In this document: positions 1-7,149 of the stretch, in pieces
Numbering within the stretch: the stretch's first letter is position 1
How the letters are laid out: every line of letters begins with the position of its first letter
Assembly: GCA_025965615.1 (NCBI GenBank)
Contig: JAOPWP010000087.1
Location: 1 to 43,805 of the forward strand
Source of the DNA: Frankiales bacterium
Lineage (GTDB): Bacteria > Actinomycetota > Actinomycetes > Mycobacteriales > SCTD01
DNA length: 43,805 bases
Reading direction: 5' to 3'
Made by a program: the position numbers and the translations under genes
Notes under the pieces: generated by a model
What the model was told of the DNA's origin: nothing
Databases searched by the model: none
Seen by the model: only the letters and a program-made list of their open reading frames with translations

Positions 1-581
1 GCCAGGCCCTCGATGAGCACCTGCATGCCGAGGTAGGGCATGTCCCACCGGCTGTCGGACAGGGTGTCGTCCAGCAGTGTCTTGAGGTACGGGTTGATGG
101 GATACAGCAGGCCGACCTTCTCCTGCAGGAAGCGGGCGTAGGTCTCGGCGTGCCGCGCCTCGTCCATCGTCTGCGTCGCGGCGTAGAACTTGGCGTCCAG
201 GTCGGGGACCGACTCGACGATGCGGGCGGAGCAGATCATCGCCCCCTGCTCGCCGTGCAGGAACTGGCTGAACTGCCAGGCCGTCATGTGCTGCTTGAGC
301 TGGCCCACGGCCGCCCGGTCGTCCTTGATCTTGTCCCACTGCGGCGTCCCGAAGATCGCGATGCTCTCGTCGGGGAGGCCGAGGACGTCCATCGGGTCGA
401 CCTCGATGTCCCAGTCGATCCGGTGCACCTGGTCCCACTGCTTGTCCTTGCCCTTCTGGTAGAGCGACAGCAACCGGTCCCGGCCGTCGTCGTAGTCCCA
501 GGTGAAGCGGGAGGCGCCTGCCATGTCGACGTCCCACGTCGCGTGCTCGGCGGGGATCGTGTAGAGCTCGTGCGTGCTCAT
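1..581 (-). CDS. Ferritin-like diiron protein, 3' end cut by the window edge
   Basis: The first 193 residues are present; the C-terminus lies beyond the left edge. E111 (in FLHGEQGAM) and E141/H144 (in DEARH) are 30 residues apart, which matches the E-X(28-37)-D-E-X2-H iron-ligand pattern of ferritin-like diiron oxygenases such as AurF and of ribonucleotide-reductase-like proteins. A further acidic residue in IEGLA just before the edge could start the second half-site. The ATG overlaps the stop of the upstream TetR gene (ATGA), so the two are co-transcribed and probably translationally coupled. The substrate cannot be deduced. The ligand motif is seen; an oxygenase role is inferred from the family. 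Confidence 0.8.
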   Translation of the reverse strand, partial: MSTHELYTIPAEHATWDVDMAGASRFTWDYDDGRDRLLSLYQKGKDKQWDQVHRIDWDIEVDPMDVLGLPDESIAIFGTPQWDKIKDDRAAVGQLKQHMTAWQFSQFLHGEQGAMICSARIVESVPDLDAKFYAATQTMDEARHAETYARFLQEKVGLLYPINPYLKTLLDDTLSDSRWDMPYLGMQVLIEGL

Positions 582-1162
582 GCGGGGCCTCCAGAGGCGT
601 CAGACGTGGCGTGGGAGAGCAGGGAGTCGACGAGCCGGGCGATGTCGGCGCCCACCTGGTCGGGGCGAGCACCGGGCAGCACCAGGTGGGACAGCGTCAG
701 CCGGTTGACGGTGTCGGCGACGAAGAGCACGAGATCGCCTGGCAGGGAGGGCCAGTGCCCCGACAGGTAGCGGGCGCAGTGGTCGTTCGCGGCGCTCAGC
801 AGCGCCTCGGACCTCGTTGTGAGGAACGGCAGCAGCCCGCCGGTGTCATCGGTGAGCACCGCCTTGAGCAGGGGGTTGCCGGCAGCCTCGGCGAGGGTCC
901 ACTCGGTCGCGGCTCCCACGGCCTCGCCGGGACTGCCCCCGTGGCCGACCATCGCCGCGTCGGCGCCCTCCATGTAGCGGGCCGCCTCGCGCAGCGCGAG
1001 GGCCTGGGCGAGAGCGTCCTTGGAGCCGAACTCGTAGTAGAGCGTCTGCCGGCTCACGCCGGCCGCCCTCGCGACGTCGGCCATGCGCAGGCGGTCCCAG
1101 TCGGCCCCGGAGCGCACGGCGTCGGCCGCCGCCTCGAGCAGCAGGTCCCGGGTGGTGTGCAC
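578..1162 (-). CDS. TetR family transcriptional regulator
   Basis: A 194-aa protein of normal TetR length. The N-terminal helix-turn-helix reads MADVARAAGVSRQTLYYEFG (about residues 27-46), followed by the usual FGSKDAL linker; the C-terminal two thirds is helical and variable, as expected of a ligand-binding domain. The GTG start at 1162 lies just inside a strong palindrome (1172-1196) that overlaps a -35/-10 pair, which suggests autoregulation. The gene ends in a 4-bp ATGA overlap with the diiron protein, so its target probably includes that gene. The ligand is unknown. Confidence 0.93.
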   Translation of the reverse strand: MHTTRDLLLEAAADAVRSGADWDRLRMADVARAAGVSRQTLYYEFGSKDALAQALALREAARYMEGADAAMVGHGGSPGEAVGAATEWTLAEAAGNPLLKAVLTDDTGGLLPFLTTRSEALLSAANDHCARYLSGHWPSLPGDLVLFVADTVNRLTLSHLVLPGARPDQVGADIARLVDSLLSHATSDASGGPA

Positions 1163-1171
1163 GGCGTCACA

Positions 1172-1196
1172 TTGACACAGACTCGCGTGGTGTCAA
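1172..1196. promoter_or_regulatory. Candidate TetR operator overlapping the TetR promoter
   Basis: A perfect inverted repeat: TTGACAC (1172-1178), an 11-nt spacer, then GTGTCAA (1190-1196). On the minus strand its outer arm supplies a consensus -35 hexamer TTGACA, with CAATGT about 16 nt downstream as a possible -10, followed closely by the GTG at 1162. A palindrome on the promoter of a TetR gene is the usual autoregulatory arrangement. Binding itself is inferred. Confidence 0.65.
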
Positions 1197-1323
1197 GACA
1201 CCAGTCGGCTGAACGTCAAGGCAGCTGTGCGGTGGCGGCGCCCTGTCGAGGGGTCCCGCGTCGAGGAGGTCGGCGGAAAGGTCCTGCGGGTCGCGCCCGC
1301 ATAAAGCGTGGTGGACGGCGTCG

Positions 1324-2520
1324 CTAGGTCGTCTTCGCGCCGAGGTCGAACTCCCGCTGGCGCCCGGTCGCCCACTCCACCATCAGGCACGTCGCATCGT
1401 CCTGGAGTGCCTCGTCCTGGTGGTCGAGGACCGCACGGAACAACCGGCGCAGGGTCTCGGGCGGGGGTTGCTGCGCCGCAGACTCTCGGCTCAGGAAGTC
1501 CGCCAGCCGGTGGACCCCGAACTGCTCGCCGTCGGGTGCCCGGGCCTCGACGAGCCCGTCGGTGAACATCAGCAGGGCGTCACCCGGCTGGAGCCTGAAC
1601 TCCCCGACGACGTCGTCCCGGCCGCCCAGCCCCAGGGGGACGCCCGCCGCCACGTCGACGGCACCGAGGACCTTGCCGGCCCGCAGCAGCAGCGGCGCCG
1701 GGTGTCCGGCCAACAGCAGCGTGACCGTGCCTGTGCTCAGGTCCAGCTGCACGAGCAGGGCTGTCACGAAGGAGCTCTCGCCGAACTCCGCCGCCACGGC
1801 TGCGTCCATGGCGGCGGCTGTCTCGACGAGGTCCGCGCCGTACCGCCTGCTGATCCGGTACGCGGCGAGAGCCACGCTGGTCATCAGCGTGGCGGACAGC
1901 CCGTGACCCATCCCGTCGAGCACGGCCGCGTGCAGGACGGCTCCGTCGTCGGCATGGTCGAAGGCGTCCCCCGCCGCCTCCCCCCACGGCTCGAGCAGGC
2001 CGGTGACGGTCACGTGCTCGGTGCTGTAGGTGAAGGGCGGCAGCTGCCTCCACAGCAGCTGCGCCGCCACGGTCATCGGCCGGGACTCGCGTGTCCGAGC
2101 GATCAGGTCGGTGTGCTGGCTGCGGCTGCGCAGGAGCTCGGCCACGAGCGAGGCGTAGAGCTGCGCCTCGCGCCGGATCTCCTCGACCTGCTCGGCGCTG
2201 CAGAGCAGCTCCAGCACACCGAGGCGCTCGGCTCCGTCGAGGAGCGGGAGCCACAGCCGAGGCTGGTCGTCCACGGCGCTCGGAAGGACCTCGAGCGTCT
2301 TGTACGCCCGTCCCGGCACGCTGCCCTCGACCGCCACCACCGCCCGGTCCCGCTCGCCGAACGGGACGAGCCGCGCCTGGTCGCGGTCCACGAGGTAGAC
2401 GAAGGCGTCCAGCGCACCGAGCCGGCGGGCCCCCTCGGCGACGGCGGCCGGGAGGTCGTGCGGCGCGAGCAGGTGGGACCGGTCCAGCAGGAAACCCAGA
2501 CTGCCCTCGACGCCGGTCAT
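1324..2520 (-). CDS. GAF-SpoIIE (PP2C-type) serine phosphatase
   Basis: A 398-aa protein. Residues about 15-140 look like a GAF sensory domain, and about 165-385 form a PP2C/SpoIIE phosphatase: D185 in GDAFD, the metal-binding DGMGHG at 202-207, a GLGG segment, and the terminal DDATCLMVE. Such proteins in actinomycetes typically dephosphorylate anti-anti-sigma factors (RsbU-like) in response to a bound small molecule or redox signal. I chose the ATG at 2520 because AGGAGGT lies directly upstream on the minus strand; the reading frame stays open further upstream, but that part only shadows the K+ channel gene. No anti-sigma partner is visible nearby. Confidence 0.88.
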   Translation of the reverse strand: MTGVEGSLGFLLDRSHLLAPHDLPAAVAEGARRLGALDAFVYLVDRDQARLVPFGERDRAVVAVEGSVPGRAYKTLEVLPSAVDDQPRLWLPLLDGAERLGVLELLCSAEQVEEIRREAQLYASLVAELLRSRSQHTDLIARTRESRPMTVAAQLLWRQLPPFTYSTEHVTVTGLLEPWGEAAGDAFDHADDGAVLHAAVLDGMGHGLSATLMTSVALAAYRISRRYGADLVETAAAMDAAVAAEFGESSFVTALLVQLDLSTGTVTLLLAGHPAPLLLRAGKVLGAVDVAAGVPLGLGGRDDVVGEFRLQPGDALLMFTDGLVEARAPDGEQFGVHRLADFLSRESAAQQPPPETLRRLFRAVLDHQDEALQDDATCLMVEWATGRQREFDLGAKTT

Positions 2521-2627
2521 CCGACCTCCTCTGCTCGCACCACGGTCAGGTGCCCCGTCGCCCGTACCCCCACCCGCTCGGCCGTCTTGCGGATGCCAGG
2601 GCCGCGCCGGACGAGCAGGTACCTGCT

Positions 2628-3716
2628 CTACTCCCGGACACCCGGGGTGCTCACGTGCACGCCCCCGGCCGGCGCACCGCGCACGACCACGATGCGGTCG
2701 GACTTGCGCAGCTTCAAACCCTCGTCGGCGGTGAACATGAACGTCTCGCCGTCCCGGACGATGGCGACGACGAGGTCCCGGCACGCCCGCGGGGTCAGGC
2801 CGACCTCGTCGCGCTGCACCGCGCGCTCGACCAGCTCGAGACCGGACCCGGGGACCAGCAGGTCCTCGAAGATCGCGCCGGTGGTGGGGCTGCTGGCTGC
2901 GACCCCCAGCAGCCGACCGGCCGCCTCCGAGGAGACGACGACGCCGTCGGCACCGCCTTCGCGCAGCAGCGGCGCGTTCTCGCTCTCGCGCACGGCCGCG
3001 ACGACGTAGGCCGAGGGGTTGTGCCGGCGGACGGTCAGCGTCACGAGCACGGCTGCGTCGTCCCGGGGGACCGCGACGATGACCCGCTTGGCGTGCTCGA
3101 TGTCGGCCCGACGCAGGACGTCGGCCCTCGTGCCGTCGCCGACGACCGCCGTGATGCCGTCGTCGGTGGCGTCGGCGATGTGGGTCGGGTCGTTGTCGAC
3201 CGCGACGATGCTGGCCTTGTCGGCGCCGTCGTCGATCAGGGCGCGGACCGCGCTGCGCCCCTTGGTGCCGTAGCCGACGACGACGGTGTGGTCGCGCAAG
3301 GAGGACCTCCAACGGTTCTGCCGGAACTGGTCGCGCGTGCGCTCGGTCAGCACCTCGAGCGTCGTCCCGACCAGGATGATGAGGAAGAGCAGGCGCAGCG
3401 GGGTCACGCACAGGATGTTGACCAGCCGCGCGCCGTCGCTGACCGGTGTGATGTCGCCGTAGCCGGTCGTCGAGAGGCTGACCGTGGCGTAGTAGAAGGC
3501 GTCGAGCAGGTCCACCTCGCCGTCCGAGGTGTCGTTGTAGCCCTCACGGTCGAACCAGACGATCAGCGCGACGGCGGACAGCGCGACGAAGGCGATCACG
3601 ATCCGCCGCAGCACCGCCTTGACCGGTCCGATCTCGGAGCGCGGGAGGACGATGTCCGCCGTCTGGCGACCGGCAGAGCGCGACGACGGGCCCGGCACCG
3701 CGTTGGACAGGGGCAT
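2628..3716 (-). CDS. Two-TM potassium channel with RCK (TrkA-N/TrkA-C) domain
   Basis: A 362-aa protein. A first membrane helix (about residues 35-54) is followed by a pore helix with the selectivity filter TTGYGD (83-88) and a second helix (about 98-122). A cytoplasmic TrkA-N Rossmann domain follows, with the nucleotide loop GYGTKG (148-153), and then a TrkA-C domain near residues 270-355. This is the MthK/Kch-like ligand-gated K+ channel architecture. It lies 107 bp upstream of the phosphatase on the same strand; a shared transcript is possible but not proven. Confidence 0.93.
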   Translation of the reverse strand: MPLSNAVPGPSSRSAGRQTADIVLPRSEIGPVKAVLRRIVIAFVALSAVALIVWFDREGYNDTSDGEVDLLDAFYYATVSLSTTGYGDITPVSDGARLVNILCVTPLRLLFLIILVGTTLEVLTERTRDQFRQNRWRSSLRDHTVVVGYGTKGRSAVRALIDDGADKASIVAVDNDPTHIADATDDGITAVVGDGTRADVLRRADIEHAKRVIVAVPRDDAAVLVTLTVRRHNPSAYVVAAVRESENAPLLREGGADGVVVSSEAAGRLLGVAASSPTTGAIFEDLLVPGSGLELVERAVQRDEVGLTPRACRDLVVAIVRDGETFMFTADEGLKLRKSDRIVVVRGAPAGGVHVSTPGVRE

Positions 3717-4069
3717 CAGCCGGCGCGCTGGAGGCGCTCGTCGGCCGAAGCGGACACGACCGACAACGTCAACTCCTGGGGCACGGGACTGCTCGGGTGC
3801 CGGGTGCCTGGCCCCCGGCGCAGCAGCCAGTGTGAAGGATCACGGCCGCACGGCGAGCGGCGGGCTGCCCACGGGCCCGGGCAGGCGGGCGAGGCGCCCG
3901 CGCGTGTGGCCCGGGATGCCTCGTTGTGAGGCAAACCCGCAGGCGGAGCGGTTTGCGTGGAGGCGCGAGCGGTAGATCAAGCACCGTGCGTTGAGAACCC
4001 AGCGCCGTCCGGTCGGTCGACGCTGGGCGATGCCGCGTCGAGAAGCACTGCGCACAGTACGGAGAGGTC
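3717..4069. promoter_or_regulatory. Divergent intergenic region, K+ channel / polyol operon
   Basis: No gene is supported in these 353 bp. They separate divergent genes and so must hold both promoters. A tandem pair of inverted repeats lies at 3918-3956 (listed separately). TAGATC at 3973-3978 is a possible -10 for the polyol operon. Confidence 0.55.
3918..3956. promoter_or_regulatory. Two nested inverted repeats upstream of the polyol operon
   Basis: GCCTC-N5-GAGGC (3918-3932) is joined to GCAAACC-N12-GGTTTGC (3931-3956), with two bases shared. The second palindrome ends about 17 nt before the candidate -10 at 3973 and 114 bp before the first polyol dehydrogenase start, a plausible operator position. 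LacI-like or GntR-like binding is only a guess. Confidence 0.5.
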
Positions 4070-5632
4070 ATGTCGAAGCCGGTCACCTGCCTGTCGCAGG
4101 CCACCCTGGACCTGCTGCCGGAGCATGTCGCGGTCCCGTCGTACGACCGGAGCTCGCTGGTCCCCTCGGTGGTCCACATCGGCGTCGGCGGGTTCCACCG
4201 GGCGCACCAGGCGGTCTACTTCGACGACCTCGCTGAGTGCGGCGACCCGGGGTGGGGGGTCGTCGGGGTCGGGCTGCGCCGGCCGCAGATGGGGGACGTC
4301 CTCAAGGGCCAGGACGGCTTGTTCACGGTGATCGAGCGCAGCCCCGACGGTGAGCGCGCGCGGGTCATCGGCTCACTGCTGGACTACCACTTCGCACCGG
4401 ACGACCCGGAGGCGGTGCTGCGCGCGCTGGCCGACCCCCGCACCCGGCTGGTCACCCTGACCATCACGGGCGGTGGCTACCTCGTGGGCGAGGACGGCAC
4501 GCTCACAGCCTCCGACGACGATCTGCAGCACGACCTGGACAACCCCGACCGGCCACGCACCACCGCAGGCTTCCTGGTCGAGGCGCTCCGGCGCCGCCGG
4601 GACGCCGGCGCCGGGCCGTTCACGGTGCTGTCGTGCGACAACCTGCCGGACAGCGGCGCGGCCGCCCGGGCGATGGTGGTGGGCTTCGCCGAGCTGCGTG
4701 ACCCGGAGCTGGCCGGCTGGATCTGCGAGCACGCGAGCTTCCCGGCGAGCATGGTCGACCGCATCACCCCCGAGACCTCGCCGGAGCTCCGCGACGAGGT
4801 CGAGCTGGCCTTCGGCGTCCCGGACCGGTGGCCGGTCGTCACCGAGCCGTTCCGCCAGTGGGTGGTCGAGGACGACTTCTGCGCCGGGCGGCCCCCGCTC
4901 GAACAGGTCGGCGTGGAGTTCGTGAGCGACGTCGCCGCCTACAAGCTGGTCAAGGCGCGGCTGCTCAACGGCGGGCACTGCGCGCTCGGCTACCTCGGGG
5001 CCCTGCGTGGACATCACACGACGGACCAGGCCATGGCGGACCCGGTCGTGCGCGAGTGCGTCGAGCGCATGCTCGCCGACGAGGTCGTTCCCCTGCTGCC
5101 CGACGTCCCCGGCCTCGACCTGCAGGCCTACCTGCAGACGACGCTCCAGCGCTTCGCGAACCCGGCGATCAGCGACAGCCTGGACCGGCTGTGCCGGCGG
5201 GGATCGGTCAAGATGCCGTCGTACCTGCTCCCGTCGCTGCGCGAGGCACGGGCCCAGGGCCGACAGGCACCACTGCTCGTGCTCGCTGTCGCGGGCTGGT
5301 TGAAGTACCTGCGGGGCGCCGACCTCGCGGGGCAGCCCCTCGAGGTGCAGGACCCCAAGGCGCAGAACCTGGTGGCCCTGGCCCAGGCCGGCGGCGATGA
5401 CCCGCGGAGGGTGCTCGGTGCGCGCAGCGTCTTCGGCGACCTCGTGGAGGACGGTGCCCTGGTCCAGGAGCTGGGCTGGGCCCTGCGGACCCTGTCCAGG
5501 GACGGGCTGGGCGCAGCCCTGCGGGACGCCGCCCTGAGGGACGTGGCGGCTGTCCTACGGGACGCGGACGCCGTGCTGCGGGACGCTGTGCTGCAGCAGG
5601 CGGACGCGATGGTCGGGGAGAGCGCCGCCTGA
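4070..5632 (+). CDS. Mannitol dehydrogenase family polyol/uronate oxidoreductase (copy 1)
   Basis: A 520-aa member of the long-chain mannitol dehydrogenase family (mannitol 2-dehydrogenase, arabitol dehydrogenase, fructuronate reductase), which interconverts polyols and ketoses with NAD(P). The Rossmann segment HIGVGGFHRAHQA lies near residues 37-49. Catalytic positions match Pseudomonas fluorescens mannitol 2-dehydrogenase even in number: N191 in SCDN, and K295, N300 and H303 in the K-x4-N-x2-H signature. GGAGAGG precedes the ATG. The C-terminus carries four near-repeats of (A/V)LRD, which is odd. It is the first gene of a five-gene plus-strand block and a paralogue of the gene at 7146. Substrate not determined. 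Confidence 0.93.
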   Translation: MSKPVTCLSQATLDLLPEHVAVPSYDRSSLVPSVVHIGVGGFHRAHQAVYFDDLAECGDPGWGVVGVGLRRPQMGDVLKGQDGLFTVIERSPDGERARVIGSLLDYHFAPDDPEAVLRALADPRTRLVTLTITGGGYLVGEDGTLTASDDDLQHDLDNPDRPRTTAGFLVEALRRRRDAGAGPFTVLSCDNLPDSGAAARAMVVGFAELRDPELAGWICEHASFPASMVDRITPETSPELRDEVELAFGVPDRWPVVTEPFRQWVVEDDFCAGRPPLEQVGVEFVSDVAAYKLVKARLLNGGHCALGYLGALRGHHTTDQAMADPVVRECVERMLADEVVPLLPDVPGLDLQAYLQTTLQRFANPAISDSLDRLCRRGSVKMPSYLLPSLREARAQGRQAPLLVLAVAGWLKYLRGADLAGQPLEVQDPKAQNLVALAQAGGDDPRRVLGARSVFGDLVEDGALVQELGWALRTLSRDGLGAALRDAALRDVAAVLRDADAVLRDAVLQQADAMVGESAA

Positions 5633-5680
5633 CCGCTCTGCGCACAGCCACCGCCACCGCTCACGACGACGAGGAACTGC

Positions 5681-6508
5681 ATGTCGCTCGACCTGCCTGA
5701 CCTGGGCGATCTCGCGCTGGAGGCCGTGCTCTGCGACGCCGACGGCAACCTGTTCCCCTCGGAGGGGCCGGCCTTCGTCGCCTCGGCCGACGTCACGAAC
5801 GCCTTCCTCGAGCAGCTCGGTGTCCCGGCCCGGTTCACGGCTGAGCAGCTGCGGCTGGCGACGACGGGGAAGAACTTCCGGACCACCGCGGTCGACCTGG
5901 CGGTCGAGCACGGGGTCCCCGTGGAGGCGGTCCTCGCCACCCGGCGCCCCGGCGCGACGACGGCTCCCGCCGGCCCGGGGGTGCTCACGGCGGCAGCGCT
6001 CGAGCACTGGGTGCAGGAGGAGGGACGGCAGGTCACCCGCTACCTCTCCGACGTCCTGCGGCCCGACCCCGACGTCCTCGGACCGTTGACCTCCCTCGCG
6101 GACCGGTACGTGCTCGCGGCCGTCAGCAGCAGCGCGACCGCCCGGTTGACGGCCTGCTTCGAGGCGACCGGGCTCGACGCCCTGCTGCCTGCCCCGCTCC
6201 GGTTCAGCGCGGAGGACTCCCTGCCGGTCCCCACGAGCAAGCCGGACCCGGCGGTCTACCTCCACGCCTGCCAGGAGCTGGGCATCTCGCCGTCCCAGGC
6301 CGTCGCGGTCGAGGACTCCGTCCCCGGCGCCCAGTCGGCCGTCGCAGCCGGCATCGCGACCGTGGGGAACCTCCAGTTCGTCCCGGAGCCGGAGCGGGCC
6401 GAGCGGGCTGCGCAGCTGCGGGCCGCCGGTGTCGTCGCCCTGGTCACCAGCTGGGTCGAGGTCGAGGGCCTGCTGACCCGGGACTCCACCGCCCGGCGGA
6501 GCGCCTGA
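5681..6508 (+). CDS. HAD superfamily hydrolase (beta-PGM/phosphatase type)
   Basis: A 275-aa HAD-IA protein. Motif I is CDADGNLF with D19 and D21, motif II is the SSS run near residue 149, motif III is K187 in SKPDP, and motif IV is VEDSVPG with E211/D212. The family dephosphorylates or isomerises sugar phosphates and related metabolites. GAGGA six bases before the ATG supports the start. It sits between polyol dehydrogenase 1 and a sugar/nucleoside-type kinase, so a sugar or polyol phosphate is the likely substrate. It ends with a TGA that overlaps the inferred CTG start of the next gene. Confidence 0.9.
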   Translation: MSLDLPDLGDLALEAVLCDADGNLFPSEGPAFVASADVTNAFLEQLGVPARFTAEQLRLATTGKNFRTTAVDLAVEHGVPVEAVLATRRPGATTAPAGPGVLTAAALEHWVQEEGRQVTRYLSDVLRPDPDVLGPLTSLADRYVLAAVSSSATARLTACFEATGLDALLPAPLRFSAEDSLPVPTSKPDPAVYLHACQELGISPSQAVAVEDSVPGAQSAVAAGIATVGNLQFVPEPERAERAAQLRAAGVVALVTSWVEVEGLLTRDSTARRSA

Positions 6509-7149
6509 GCGCGGCGAACGCTCCGGACCAGGCCGCGCTCGCGGCGCTGGTCGCCCGCGCGCGCGAGCTCGCCTCCGGGGGGCGCCGGGTGCTCCTGGGC
6601 ATCGCCGGTTCTCCGGGTGCCGGGAAGTCCACGCTGGCCGCCGCCCTGGTCGATGCGCTCGGCCCGGAGGTCGCCGTCCTCGTCCCGCTCGACGGGTTCC
6701 ACCTCGACGACCGGGTCCTGGACGTGCTCGGGCGACGCGGCCGCAAGGGCGCCCCCGACACCTTCGACGCCGCCGGCTACGTCAGCCTGCTGCGCCGGAT
6801 CCGCGACCGGCACGACGACGTCGTCTACGCCCCGGTGTTCCTCCGCGAGCGGGAGCAGGCCGTGGCCGGCGCTCTCCCGGTCCGCGCCGAGGTCCCCCTG
6901 GTCGTCACGGAGGGCAACTACCTCCTGACCGACGGGCCGTTCGCCGCCGTGCGTCCCCTCCTGGACGAGGTGTGGTTCCTGGACGTGGACCCCGCCCTGC
7001 GCCGCCAGCGGCTGGTCTCCCGGCACGTCGCCCACGGCCGGCCCGCCGAGCAGGCAGAGCGCTGGGTCGCCTCGAGCGACGACGCCAACGCGCTGCTGAT
7101 CGAGGCCACCCGTGACCGCGCCGACCTCGTCGTGCGGCTCGAGCCGTGA
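6505..7149 (+). CDS. Uridine-kinase/PanK-like P-loop kinase (FrcK-like), probable CTG start
   Basis: A P-loop kinase with GSPGAGKST and a Mg-binding PLDGFHLDD segment, typical of the nucleoside/nucleotide kinase-like group that includes uridine kinase, pantothenate kinase and the FrcK kinase of rhizobial fructose operons. The first conventional start is GTG 6589, but it would place the P-loop only nine residues from the N-terminus and drop the conserved leading helix (ALAALVARARELASGGRR). The frame is open upstream with no ATG/GTG/TTG; CTG 6505 overlaps the previous TGA exactly as ATGA couplings do elsewhere and gives 214 aa with K41 as P-loop lysine. It overlaps the next gene by GTGA. A role phosphorylating a ketose made by the flanking dehydrogenases is inferred. 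Confidence 0.82.
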   Translation: MSAANAPDQAALAALVARARELASGGRRVLLGIAGSPGAGKSTLAAALVDALGPEVAVLVPLDGFHLDDRVLDVLGRRGRKGAPDTFDAAGYVSLLRRIRDRHDDVVYAPVFLREREQAVAGALPVRAEVPLVVTEGNYLLTDGPFAAVRPLLDEVWFLDVDPALRRQRLVSRHVAHGRPAEQAERWVASSDDANALLIEATRDRADLVVRLEP

